Below are positions 28,043 through 39,559 of a DNA stretch of 64,000 bases, in pieces. The translations under genes and the position numbers were made by a program. The notes beneath the pieces were generated by a model. It was not told where the DNA came from and ran no database searches. It saw nothing but the letters and a program-made list of their open reading frames with translations. The first letter of the stretch is position 1. Each line of letters starts with the position of its first letter. The DNA is from Streptosporangium roseum DSM 43021 (lineage in GTDB: Bacteria > Actinomycetota > Actinomycetes > Streptosporangiales > Streptosporangiaceae). Location of the stretch: NCBI RefSeq assembly GCF_000024865.1, contig NC_013595.1, positions 7,812,001 through 7,876,000 on the forward strand. The letters run 5' to 3'.

Positions 28043-28714
28043 ATGCGTATCGGCATCCTTGGCGCGGGCCGCATGGCGGACGCGCTCGGAACGCAGTGGG
28101 TCCGTGCGGGACACGAACTTACGCTGAGCGGCCGGGACCCGGTGAAGGTCGCCGCTCTCGCAGAGCGGCTCGGCCCGGCCGCGCGCGCGGGCACCTGGAT
28201 CGAGGCCGCGACCTCCGGCGAGGTGGTGCTGCTGGCCGTACGCGACTATGCGGTGGCCGAGGTCCTGGAGGCGGCCGGCGCCGCCGGCGGGACGCTGCGC
28301 GGGCGGGTGCTGATCGACTGCACCAACCCGGTCGTGCCGGGGCGGTTCACCCTCGCAACGGAGGGCGGGCCGTCGATGGCGGAGCGGGTGGCCGAGACCG
28401 CCGTCGGCTCCCGGGTCGTCAAGGCCTTCAACCTGTGCCACGAGGACGTCTGGCGGATGACGCCTCCCGTCTTCGACGGCGCTCCCCTGTCCGTGCCGCT
28501 GTGCGGAGACGACCAGGACGCGCTCGCGACCGTGCGCTCGCTGGTCGAGGACCTGGGATGCGGAGCGGTCGAGGCCGGCGGGCTGGAACGCGCCGGGCTG
28601 CTCGAAGCGACGGCGGCGTTCATGATCGGCCTGTGGTTCGGGGGCGCGGACGCCCGGGCGGTGCTGCCGCCGCTGAAGTTCGCGTCCGGCAGCCCGGACA
28701 AGGCGAACGCGTGA
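28043..28714 (+). CDS. NAD(P)-binding reductase (F420:NADPH reductase-like)
   Basis: A 223-residue Rossmann protein. It begins MRIGILGAGRMADALG, a GxGxxG motif, and contains VVLLAVRDYAVAEVL, LIDCTNPVVPG and VVKAFNLCHEDVW, as in the F420_oxidored family (F420:NADP reductase-like and many NAD(P)-dependent reductases). ATG preceded by AGGAGG. Divergent from and probably controlled by the HxlR regulator. The exact substrate is not predictable. Confidence 0.87.
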   Translation: MRIGILGAGRMADALGTQWVRAGHELTLSGRDPVKVAALAERLGPAARAGTWIEAATSGEVVLLAVRDYAVAEVLEAAGAAGGTLRGRVLIDCTNPVVPGRFTLATEGGPSMAERVAETAVGSRVVKAFNLCHEDVWRMTPPVFDGAPLSVPLCGDDQDALATVRSLVEDLGCGAVEAGGLERAGLLEATAAFMIGLWFGGADARAVLPPLKFASGSPDKANA

Positions 28715-32046
<3,332 letters not shown>

Positions 32047-32063
32047 CCTGAGCTTCCAACCGT

Positions 32064-32101
32064 CCGCAGGCCCGGCACGATCGCTCGTGCCGGGCCTGCG
32101 G
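32064..32101 (+). terminator. Strong terminator of the collagen-like gene
   Basis: Perfect 17-bp stem (32064-32080 with 32085-32101) around the tetraloop TCGC, 18 bp after the stop codon. Confidence 0.88.
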
Positions 32102-32312
32102 CATGGACGTCACCGAACGCCCGGAGCATCCCGGATGCGTGCTCCCATCCCAGATCACATGTGCCGGGCGGTGGATCTCATGCCACCTCGGCAACGGGAC
32201 CCGGTGCGCCGATGACGGTCGCCCTCCGGGAAATGACAGCCGCCCACCGGGAAATGACGGCCGCCCTCCACGGAGAGGACTGCCGGCCCGTGACGCTCTG
32301 AGCGGGGGCCGT

Positions 32313-32573
32313 CTACTGCGCGCCCTGCTGGGAGGGGATCCCCACCCGGTCGACGATCGTGTCCGCGCCCTCCTGCCGGGCGCAGTGCGCGCAGCAGAAC
32401 CAGCGCCGGCCGGCCTGGACGCCGTGCCCGACGACACGGACCCCGCAGCGCTCACAGATGGGCGCCATCCGCTGGATCGCGCATTCGAAGCTGTCGAAGA
32501 CGTGCACGACCCCTTGGGCGTGCACCTCGAAGCTCATGTCGTAATCGTTGCCGCAGACCTCACACTGCGCCAT
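32313..32573 (-). CDS. Small conserved double-zinc-ribbon protein
   Basis: An 86-residue protein starting MAQCEVCGNDYDMSFEV. It has four Cys-x2-Cys-type knuckles: CEVCGN, FECAIQRM, CERCGV and FCCAHC, enough for two zinc sites. I recognise the pattern from conserved actinobacterial hypothetical proteins; no function is established. The ATG has GGGGGGA upstream. An in-frame ATG nine codons earlier has no support. Confidence 0.78.
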   Translation of the reverse strand: MAQCEVCGNDYDMSFEVHAQGVVHVFDSFECAIQRMAPICERCGVRVVGHGVQAGRRWFCCAHCARQEGADTIVDRVGIPSQQGAQ

Positions 32574-32849
32574 GTTTCCCCCCGAAAAACGTCGGTTCAT
32601 TCGGCCCGGTCACGAGTGATCGCCTCCGACCTGATCAGGCGGCTTGTATATGCCCTTACCTGTGCAAACTCGATTCCGGGTCTGGGAAAGTGTCACACCA
32701 TGGATGGTGATGGATCACTGAGACTCGCCACTCACGGGCCACGGGCAGGCCATTCCCCCCACGCGTTCCGCCCGCCAATGGCCTGCGCCGTCGCCAGGAC
32801 GTGCGGCGGGACCGCTCCCCTGACGTGCCCATCCGTCCGCGAGCGGCTC

Positions 32850-33269
32850 TCACACGGGGACGACCCCCGTGACGGTGGTGCCGCCCGCCGGGACGGTGTT
32901 GACCGTCACTGTGCCACCCACCTCGGCGAACCAGGCCCGCATGGCGGCCAGGCCTCTTCCCTGGGGCCGGTCCGCCCGGTCCTCGGCGAATCCGCCGCCG
33001 TCGTCGCTGACGGTCATCCGCAGGCCGTTCGTGCTCAGCGTGATCGCGACGGAGACGTGGGCGGCGCCGCTGTGCCGTTCGACGTTGGCGAGGGCCTCCA
33101 GAACGGTGGCGTACACCGCCCGGGCGATTTCGCGGGGCACGGCCCTGCCGGGCAGCGCCCAGGTCTCGACGACGATGCCGGACCGCTCGGCCCAGTGGGA
33201 CAGGTAGCCCTCCAGTGCCTGGGTGAGGTCCTCGCCTGTGAAGTCACTCGCATCGGACAGTTTGAGCAT
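32850..33269 (-). CDS. Stand-alone HATPase_c (NarL-type histidine kinase ATPase domain)
   Basis: A 139-residue GHKL ATPase domain by itself. N box: VLEALANVERHSGAAHV; G1: VSDDGGGF; G2: GRGLAAMRAWFAEVGGTVTV. These match the catalytic domain of NarL/DesK-type sensor kinases, but the phosphorylated His helix and any sensor part are missing. The ORF starts with its own ATG at 33269, before the ATPase fold, so it is not simply cut by a frameshift. It may be an anti-sigma-like kinase or a remnant kinase; no response regulator is nearby. Confidence 0.75.
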   Translation of the reverse strand: MLKLSDASDFTGEDLTQALEGYLSHWAERSGIVVETWALPGRAVPREIARAVYATVLEALANVERHSGAAHVSVAITLSTNGLRMTVSDDGGGFAEDRADRPQGRGLAAMRAWFAEVGGTVTVNTVPAGGTTVTGVVPV

Positions 33270-33425
33270 CGGAACTTCCCCCTGCGTCGTCTCCTGCAGT
33301 CGACAACTCTAGGAGGGCGACCGCCGGCGGTTCGTCCGCCGCCGGAGTGACTCCCTCTCACTTGCTTGGACGATTGCCTTCCCGGCTGGACAGCGGCGTG
33401 CTACCCCGCCCAGAGCGGGTGTCAC

Positions 33426-33835
33426 TCAGACCGGCGCCCCGAAGTCGATCACCACGGCGACCACGGCGAGCACCGCCAGCACCGCCAGCACCGCCAGGCC
33501 AACCAGGCCAGCCAGGAGGAGCGGGATCAGGCGGGTGTGCGCCCTGCGCGCCACGAGAAGGTGGCGGCCGTCCTCGATCCACCACGGATTCTCACCGGTC
33601 GCGGCGTAGAGCACGGTCGCTCCCCAGGCGAACACGCCCGCCGGGGCACCCGCCGCCTCCCCGGCGAGCCCCCCTCCGCAGTTCCGGATCGCCGTGGAGC
33701 ATCTTCAGCGCCACCCGCCGGCCACCGGGATCGCAGGCCTCGTAGAGCACCCCCGGCGGCCCGCGCCGAGGCGCCCGGACGGTAGTCCCCCAGGCGTTGC
33801 GGATCCCCCTCGATCAACCCCGCCGCGACTCTCAT
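33426..33835 (-). pseudogene. Decayed Ser/Thr protein kinase paralogue (internal deletion and frameshift)
   Basis: Read from an ATG at 33833-33835, the first codons give GLIEGDPQRLGDY, almost the same as the N-terminus of the adjacent intact kinase (GLIDGDPQRLGDY). The frame then shifts; the next frame gives GVLYEACDPGG, VALKMLHGDPELRR and jumps to VFAWGATVLYAATGENPW, matching VFAWGGIMVFAATGADPF of the neighbour. The ~150 residues containing HRD and DFG are missing. It ends with a poly-Ala/Val/Leu membrane helix. It starts 38 bp after the intact kinase's stop, on the same strand, so a local duplication followed by decay is the simplest origin. Confidence 0.8.
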
Positions 33836-33872
33836 ACGTCCTTGGACGCGATCTTCGGGCAGAAAGTTTGGA

Positions 33873-36800
33873 TTAACCCGGACATACATCGCGATACGGA
33901 ACATCGGCCAGGTAGGTCCGCCACTCCTCCGGCGACAGCGTACGGCCGGCCCGCTCGCAGACCGCGTGCGCCACCCGCTCCGGGTCGACCGGCTGCTCGG
34001 CCAGGGTGCCGGCGGAGTCGACCGTGACGAGCCGGGACCCGTCGGCGGTGAACGCCAGCGACTGGAGGTCCCCGGTGTGCGCCACGATCGGCTGGCCGAG
34101 GCGGCGCCCGGTCGCGATGTCCCACAGCGCCACCGACTGGGAGTCGATCCCGGCCGCGACCACGTCTCCGCGCGGCGAGTAGGCCAGCCTGGCCCCGGCG
34201 CCGTCGCCGCCCCGGATGAGGGTGCCCACCCGGCCCCTGGATGCCGTCTCCCACACCGAGATCCGCCCGACCTGGTCGGCGGTGGCGGTGCGGGCGCCGT
34301 CCGCGCTGAAGACCAGCGAGGTCACCGGGATACTGACGGTCGGCGAGCCGTACGTGGCGCCGAACGGTCTCCCGGTCGTCACGTCCAGCAGCCGCTGCTC
34401 TCCTCCGGCGACCCCGACGGCCCTGCCGTCGGGGGTGAACCTCAGCGCCTCGACGTACTCCTGGGCCACGGACCAGCGGTGACGTCCACCGGGCACGTCC
34501 CACAGGTGGACCTCCCCGCCGGGTGCCTTCTCGGAGTCGTAGTACAGGACGTAGGAGGCCACGGCGGTGCCGTCGGCGTTCATCGCCAGAGCGGGCACCT
34601 GTCCCTCGCGCGCCGTCTCGACGGTGGTGAGCCGCCTGAAGGTGGCGGTGTCCCAGATCGTCAGCCTGGAGCTCTGCCCGCCGGTGTTGACCGCCAGCCG
34701 CCTGCCGTCGCCGCTGAAGGCCATCTCGAAGTAGCCGTCGGCGCCCTCGGGTCCCACGGTCAGGGCGGCGAGAGGCTTGCGCCGCCGGACGTCCCAGAGC
34801 CGGACCTCGCCGGCCTGGCTGTCCCGGGAGGCGAGCAGGCGCCCGTCCGGGCTCAGCTGGGCCCAGTGGGTGCCGGGCCCCTTGAGCACGACGGGCCTGG
34901 TCAGCGCGGTGATGTCGAGGGTGGTGACCGCCTCCTCGGTGAGGTAGCGCAGCGTGCGCCCGTCGGGGTCGAAGGCCACGGCGGGCATGAACGCGTCGAT
35001 CCTCTGGGTGAGCAGCAGCCGGCCGTCCTGGACCCGCCAGAGCTTGATGCTCGTCTCGTCAGCGGCGGCCAGGAAGCGCCCGTCGGGGCTGAAGCGCAGA
35101 TCTCCGCCGTTGCCGGAGGTGAACGGGCGCTCCAGGTCGGCTCCGGTGAAGGCGTCGCGCAGCTGGACGCTCTTCCCGCGGCCGACCGCGACGGTCCTGC
35201 CGTCCGGGCTGTAGGCGACACGCAGCCCGCAGGCGTCGCACCGGCTCCCCAGCGGGATCCGGCGCAGGCCGGCCAGGGCCAAGGCCACCGGCTCGCCGTC
35301 GAGGCCGCCGACGGCCAGCCCCCGGCCGTCGGCGGAGGTGTCGAAGTCCACGCCCGTGACCGGCGAGAGCTGCTTCTCCCCCGTCACCGGGTTCCAGATC
35401 GTGAGCTTCTCCCCCTCGGCCACCAGGACCCGGTCCTCGGCCTGGCCGAAGAACACCTGGGTGTCGCCGCCGGCCTCACGTCCCTGGACGGTGAGGGTCG
35501 CGCCGGTCGGCCTGCCCTTGGCCACGTCCCAGAGTTTCAGCTCCAGCCCGCCGATCACCGCGAGCAGCCTGCCGCTCGGGCTCAGCGCGATCCCCCGCAG
35601 GTCGTCGCCGACCCCCCTGAACCCTCCGGCACGCCTGCCGCTCCGCACGTCCCAGATCCGCACCTCGCCCCCACCCACGCTGACGAGCGTGCGCCCGTCG
35701 CGGCTCAGCGCCCGGAGCGTCTGTATCGCGGTGGCCGGGTCGTGGAAGGTGGCCGTCTCCCGCTGGGCCAGCGATCCCGCCAGGCTCGCCCTGGCCTCGA
35801 CCACGGGGGCCAGCCGCCAGGCAGCCACGCTGAGCAGCATGGCCCTGACCGGCTCGGCGACCCGCAGCGAGTCGGCGGTCGCAGCGAGCTGGCGGGCCCC
35901 CGCCTGGTCACGCTGGAGCGCGATGGTGGCGCTGCGCGCCTCGGCCACCCTGCTCTGCTGTACGGCGAGCGCCCCGGCGGCCAGCGCGGCCACCAGCAGC
36001 ACGGCCAGCGTCATGGAGAGCAGCCGTCCCCGGCGGGCACGGCGCTTGGTGAGGGCGGCGCCCGCCTCCAGGAAGTCGCGCTCGACCGGGCTCAGCGTGA
36101 TGTTGCGGCGGCCGGTGGCCGCCCAGTTCATGGCGTTCTCCAGGCTGCTGCCCTGGAACAGGTCGCCGTCCCGGCGGCCCTGGGTCTGCCAGCGCCGCGC
36201 GGCGGTGAGGATCCCCCGGTGGACGGCCAGGCCGTCCCGGTTGGCCTGGACCCACAGGCGCAGCCGGGGCCACGCCTGCGGCAGGGCCGGCCGCGACAGC
36301 CAGACCTCCTGGTCGTCGTGGGTGACCAGGTAGGTGAAGACCTGGAGCACCTGCCGGACGGCGACCGCCTCGTCCTCCCTCCGCCCGTCGAGGAGCTCGG
36401 CCCACTGCGCCCGCCGTACGGCCTGCTCCCCGTCGTCGGTCACGGTGACCAGCCGGAGGAACACCTCGGGGGCGAGCTCCCGCTCGGCCTGGCCGAGCGC
36501 GGCGTAGGCCTCCTCGGCGAGGGCGCCGAGCGCGGGGTCCGCCGAGACGGCGCGGATCTGCGCTCCGGCGTTGCTGCCCACCGCGAGCAGCCGCGGGGTG
36601 TCGAGCCGGCCGTCATCGCTGACCAGGGCGAGCAGCAGGTCCCTGGCCGATGGCCTGGCCTGCGGGTCCTTGGCCAGGGAGGCCGCGATGAACGGGCGGA
36701 GCCGTTCGGGCAGCATGTCGAGCTGGGGCTGGACGGAGAGCACGCGGTGCATGACGCCGCCCAGGCTCTCGGCCCGGAACGGATCGGCCCCGGTCGCGGC

Positions 36801-37412
36801 GAAGACCATGATCCCGCCCCAGGCGAACACGTCGGCCGGGGTGCCCGCGCGCTGGCCCATGAAGATTTCGGGTGCCATGTAGGTCGGCGTGCCCGCCACC
36901 ATGCCGGTGGCGGTCAGCGACATCTCCGCCGTGCGGGCGACGCCGAAGTCGATCACCCGGGGGCCGTCCGGGCCGAGCAGCACGTTGTCGGGTTTCAGGT
37001 CGCGGTGGATGACCCCGGCGTCATGGATGGCGGTGAGCGCGGTGGCGACCGCGGTCGCCAGGCGGTGCAGGTCACCACCGGTGAAGCGGCGTCCGTCGGC
37101 AACCGCCCTGCGCAGGCTGGGGCCCTCGACGTATTCGGAGACGATGTGGGGCCTGGGCCCGTCGAGGTCGGCGTCGATCACGGCCGCCGTGCAGAACGAG
37201 GCGACCCTCCGGGCGGCTGCCGCCTCGCGGCCGAACCGGTCGCGCAGCTCGGGGTCGCCGCCCGCGTCGCCGTGCAGCACCTTGATCGCGACCCGCCTGC
37301 CCTCGGCGTCGTAGGCCTCGTAGACCACACCCTGACCGCCCGCGCCCAGCCGCCCGGCCAGCCAGTAGTCGCCCAGCCGCTGGGGATCCCCGTCGATCAG
37401 CCCGGTGCTCAT
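33873..37412 (-). CDS. Membrane Ser/Thr protein kinase with C-terminal WD40-like propeller repeats
   Basis: A 1179-residue receptor-type Hanks kinase. Kinase domain ~15-270: glycine loop GAGGQGVVYEAYD, Lys in VAIKVLH, HRDLKPDN, DFGVA and TYMAPE. A ~190-residue linker leads to one membrane helix (LLSMTLAVLLVAALAAGALAV, ~465-485), then a long extracytoplasmic part with many WD40-like units (FSPDGRFLAA...IKLWRV; LSPDGRLLASRDS...VRLWDV), enough for one or two propellers. The start MSTGLIDG has GGAG five bases upstream. The propeller may sense a ligand or scaffold partners. Divergent from the ECF41 sigma gene. Confidence 0.92.
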   Translation of the reverse strand: MSTGLIDGDPQRLGDYWLAGRLGAGGQGVVYEAYDAEGRRVAIKVLHGDAGGDPELRDRFGREAAAARRVASFCTAAVIDADLDGPRPHIVSEYVEGPSLRRAVADGRRFTGGDLHRLATAVATALTAIHDAGVIHRDLKPDNVLLGPDGPRVIDFGVARTAEMSLTATGMVAGTPTYMAPEIFMGQRAGTPADVFAWGGIMVFAATGADPFRAESLGGVMHRVLSVQPQLDMLPERLRPFIAASLAKDPQARPSARDLLLALVSDDGRLDTPRLLAVGSNAGAQIRAVSADPALGALAEEAYAALGQAERELAPEVFLRLVTVTDDGEQAVRRAQWAELLDGRREDEAVAVRQVLQVFTYLVTHDDQEVWLSRPALPQAWPRLRLWVQANRDGLAVHRGILTAARRWQTQGRRDGDLFQGSSLENAMNWAATGRRNITLSPVERDFLEAGAALTKRRARRGRLLSMTLAVLLVAALAAGALAVQQSRVAEARSATIALQRDQAGARQLAATADSLRVAEPVRAMLLSVAAWRLAPVVEARASLAGSLAQRETATFHDPATAIQTLRALSRDGRTLVSVGGGEVRIWDVRSGRRAGGFRGVGDDLRGIALSPSGRLLAVIGGLELKLWDVAKGRPTGATLTVQGREAGGDTQVFFGQAEDRVLVAEGEKLTIWNPVTGEKQLSPVTGVDFDTSADGRGLAVGGLDGEPVALALAGLRRIPLGSRCDACGLRVAYSPDGRTVAVGRGKSVQLRDAFTGADLERPFTSGNGGDLRFSPDGRFLAAADETSIKLWRVQDGRLLLTQRIDAFMPAVAFDPDGRTLRYLTEEAVTTLDITALTRPVVLKGPGTHWAQLSPDGRLLASRDSQAGEVRLWDVRRRKPLAALTVGPEGADGYFEMAFSGDGRRLAVNTGGQSSRLTIWDTATFRRLTTVETAREGQVPALAMNADGTAVASYVLYYDSEKAPGGEVHLWDVPGGRHRWSVAQEYVEALRFTPDGRAVGVAGGEQRLLDVTTGRPFGATYGSPTVSIPVTSLVFSADGARTATADQVGRISVWETASRGRVGTLIRGGDGAGARLAYSPRGDVVAAGIDSQSVALWDIATGRRLGQPIVAHTGDLQSLAFTADGSRLVTVDSAGTLAEQPVDPERVAHAVCERAGRTLSPEEWRTYLADVPYRDVCPG

Positions 37413-37468
37413 CTCATCTCCGTTCGGCGGCTCGTCGGACACCCCGGTGGGCAGCATAGTTCGCCGGA

Positions 37469-37495
37469 TGTCACACACTCAGGAGATGTCCCGTC
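37469..37495 (+). promoter_or_regulatory. ECF41-type promoter of the sigma/CMD operon
   Basis: TGTCACA (37469-37475), 16-bp spacer, CGTC (37492-37495): an exact match to the promoter reported for group ECF41 sigma factors. Transcription would begin about at the GTG start nine bases on, giving an autoregulated, nearly leaderless mRNA. Confidence 0.82.
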
Positions 37496-37503
37496 CTTCT
37501 TGT

Positions 37504-38370
37504 GTGAACAGCGATGAGGATCTCGCGACCGAGTTCGACGCCATCCGGCCCCGGCTGGTGGGCGTGGCCTACGGCCTGCTCGGCAGCCTCGACGAGGCCG
37601 AGGACGTGGTCCAGGACGCCTGGCTGCGGCTGGGCCGGGCGGATCGCGCGGAGATCCAGGACGTCACCGGCTGGCTGGTGGTGACGGTGTCCAGGCTCGC
37701 GCTGGACGTGCTGCGCTCGGCGCGCGTGCGCCGGGAGGAGTACGTCGGGCCGTGGCTGCCCGAACCGGTGGTGACCGAGGCCGATCCGGCGGACAGGGTG
37801 ACGCTGGCCGAGTCGATGAGCATGGCGATGCTGGTGGTGCTGGAGTCGCTCAGCCCCGCCGAGCGCACCGCGTTCGTACTGCACGACGTGTTCGGGCTGC
37901 CGTTCGAGGAGGTGGCCCAGGCGGTCGGGCGCTCCCCTGCCGCCTGCCGCCAGCTCGCCGCCCGTGCCCGCAAGCATGTCGCGGCCCGGGCGCCCCGGTT
38001 CGAGGTGGACGCCGACGAGCACCGCAGGGTGGTCGAGGCGTTCGCGCGGGCCAGCACGGGCCGCGACATCGACGCCCTGCTGGCGCTGCTCGACCCGGAC
38101 GTGGTGCTCCGCAGCGACGGCGGTGGCCTGGTCACCGCGGCCAGGCGGCCGGTCCGCGGCGCCGGCCGGGTGGCCCGCTTCATCGCCGGGGTGGCCGAGC
38201 GGTTCGGCGCCGGGAGCCGGTTCACCCCGATCATGGTCAACGGCCGGCCGGGGCTGCTGCGGTTCCGGGACGGCGCGCTCAGCGGCGTCTACGCGCTGAC
38301 CGTGGCCGGCGGCCGGATCACCGAGATCCACATCGTGGTGAACCCAGAGAAACTGAGGAGTGTTCGATGA
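37504..38370 (+). CDS. ECF41-group RNA polymerase sigma factor with SnoaL-like C-terminal domain
   Basis: A 288-residue sigma factor. Regions 2 and 4 occupy ~1-170 (AEDVVQDAWLRLGRA; EEVAQAVGRSPAACRQLAARA). Between them lies the ECF41 hallmark WLPEP. The C-terminal ~115-residue SnoaL-like domain, which regulates activity in place of an anti-sigma factor, carries DGGG and VVNPEKL, the two other group motifs. The GTG at 37504 is preferred because the ECF41 promoter ends nine bases before it; ATGs at 37468 and 37486 lie within or before that promoter. CMD gene follows, overlapping as ATGA. Confidence 0.93.
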   Translation: MNSDEDLATEFDAIRPRLVGVAYGLLGSLDEAEDVVQDAWLRLGRADRAEIQDVTGWLVVTVSRLALDVLRSARVRREEYVGPWLPEPVVTEADPADRVTLAESMSMAMLVVLESLSPAERTAFVLHDVFGLPFEEVAQAVGRSPAACRQLAARARKHVAARAPRFEVDADEHRRVVEAFARASTGRDIDALLALLDPDVVLRSDGGGLVTAARRPVRGAGRVARFIAGVAERFGAGSRFTPIMVNGRPGLLRFRDGALSGVYALTVAGGRITEIHIVVNPEKLRSVR

Positions 38371-38831
38371 AGGCACGGATGAACGTCGCGCAGCTCGCCC
38401 CCGAGGGCTACCAGGCCATGCTCGGCCTGGAGAAGTTCCTGGCCGGCAGCAAGCTGCCGCACGCCACGCTGGAGCTGGTGAAGCTGCGGGCCAGCCAGAT
38501 CAACGGCTGCGGCTTCTGCGTGGACATGCACAGCCACGACGCCAAGAAGGCGGGCGAGACCGACGAGCGGCTGTTCTCGGTGGCCGCCTGGCGGGAGGCG
38601 CCGTACTACACCGACGCCGAGCGCGCGGCGCTGGCGCTGGCCGAGGAGGCCACCCGGCTCAGCGACCGCGGGGAGACGGTGCCGGACCACGTGTGGGACG
38701 AGGCCGCCAGGCACTACGAGCCGGAGATGCTGGCCACGCTGGTGATAGCGATCGCGGCGATCAACGCGTGGAACCGGATCGCCGTCACCACGCGTGCGGT
38801 CGCCGGGTCCCTGCGTAATCAAACCGGTTGA
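38367..38831 (+). CDS. Carboxymuconolactone decarboxylase-family (AhpD-like) protein
   Basis: A 154-residue CMD-fold protein. The redox motif INGCGFCVDMHSHDAKKAGE is the AhpD-type C-x2-C followed by His, typical of alkylhydroperoxidase-like members. ECF41 operons usually include such a gene. GAGGAG precedes the ATG, which overlaps the sigma stop (ATGA). Catalytic substrate unknown; peroxide or organic radical detoxification is a family-based guess. Confidence 0.92.
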   Translation: MKARMNVAQLAPEGYQAMLGLEKFLAGSKLPHATLELVKLRASQINGCGFCVDMHSHDAKKAGETDERLFSVAAWREAPYYTDAERAALALAEEATRLSDRGETVPDHVWDEAARHYEPEMLATLVIAIAAINAWNRIAVTTRAVAGSLRNQTG

Positions 38832-38991
38832 TCCGGGTCGTACCGCGGGACTAGGTTGGCTCGCACGGGCATCCGCGCGAGCCAACCCCACCGAAAGCGG
38901 CCCGCCGGCCGGACGCCCGGCGGCGTCCGGAGCACACGGCGTGGAGCACAGCCGGTCCGGGAACGGCGAGTCCGAGGAGAGGGCGCAGACC

Positions 38992-39093
38992 ATGCGACGC
39001 ATCAGGATCATCCGGCCGCAGGGCCGGCGCCGTCACGCCCGCACGCCCGGCCCGGACCTGCGGTCCCCGTCGGGCCGCCGGCTCCCCTACTGA
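38992..39093 (+). CDS. Doubtful 33-residue basic peptide
   Basis: ATG with GAGGAGAG about 12 bases upstream, encoding MRRIRIIRPQGRRRHARTPG and 13 more residues, Arg-rich. No homology known to me. The surrounding 357 bp between the CMD gene and the next small ORF hold nothing else; this may be chance. Confidence 0.25.
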   Translation: MRRIRIIRPQGRRRHARTPGPDLRSPSGRRLPY

Positions 39094-39188
39094 CCGGATC
39101 TTCACGGCGCCGCCCTGATCTTTACGGCGGTTTTACGCGGTGATCTGTAGACATCTCGCGTAACGGATTCATCACGCCGGGGGGCTCA

Positions 39189-39362
39189 ATGAAGAGACTT
39201 ATGGTCGTGCCACCATACGTCGCGCGGCTCAAGATCAGAGACATCCGGTCCGCGACACGCCGCAGGACCACGGCGGACACGAAGGTCGTCGACCTGCGCG
39301 CCTACACCGGGCGGAACATCTTACGGTTCCCGCTCACCAGCGGCCCCACCCCCGCCGCCTGA
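39189..39362 (+). CDS. 57-residue ORF of unknown function with a TTA codon
   Basis: Starts MKRLMVVPPYVARLKIRDIR after a G-rich RBS (GGGGGG, four-base spacing) and ends 13 bases before a strong intrinsic terminator, so it looks like its own transcription unit. Codon 45 is TTA, very rare in this GC class and often bldA-dependent in mycelial actinomycetes. The sequence is basic, without membrane helix or Cys. Not recognised; no modifying-enzyme genes are nearby, so a RiPP precursor is not indicated. Confidence 0.55.
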   Translation: MKRLMVVPPYVARLKIRDIRSATRRRTTADTKVVDLRAYTGRNILRFPLTSGPTPAA

Positions 39363-39375
39363 TCCCGATCCCCGG

Positions 39376-39397
39376 AAGACCCGTTCCCGCGGGTCTT
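39376..39397 (+). terminator. Intrinsic terminator after the 57-residue ORF
   Basis: AAGACCCG / CGGGTCTT 8-bp perfect stem with loop TTCCCG, extendable with flanking GG/CC across a bulge and followed by TCC. Confidence 0.8.
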
Positions 39398-39525
39398 TCC
39401 GCATTTCCGGGGCCTGATCGAATGCCGCCCCATGAGTGACCTGTCCACGGGCAGGCTCTCCGAGCGCCCGGCCGGAGCGGGAGGGGCGGCCGGGGACCCG
39501 GCTCTCCCGACCTCCGCCCCTTAGA

Positions 39526-39559
39526 GTGGACAGCGTGTCCACATATACCCTTGGGGTAT
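39526..39559. promoter_or_regulatory. Two adjacent palindromes in front of a TetR gene
   Basis: GTGGACA-GCG-TGTCCAC (39526-39542) and ATACCC-TTG-GGGTAT (39545-39559) are both perfect inverted repeats; the second covers the first two bases of the TetR start codon. They are good candidates for autoregulation by that TetR. Confidence 0.6.

Noticed and set aside
32691..32717. Further TGTCACA site as an ECF41 promoter
   Set aside because: After 16 bases the sequence is ATCA, not CGTC, and no gene begins at a suitable distance on that strand.
33966..37517. 1183-aa plus-strand ORF opposite the kinase-WD40 gene
   Set aside because: Pro/Arg/Gly-rich translation typical of antisense frames in GC-rich genes; the minus strand has kinase motifs and repeats.
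38866..39093. RiPP precursor pair (33- and 57-aa ORFs)
   Set aside because: No Cys/Ser/Thr-rich core, leader pattern or modification enzyme gene nearby.
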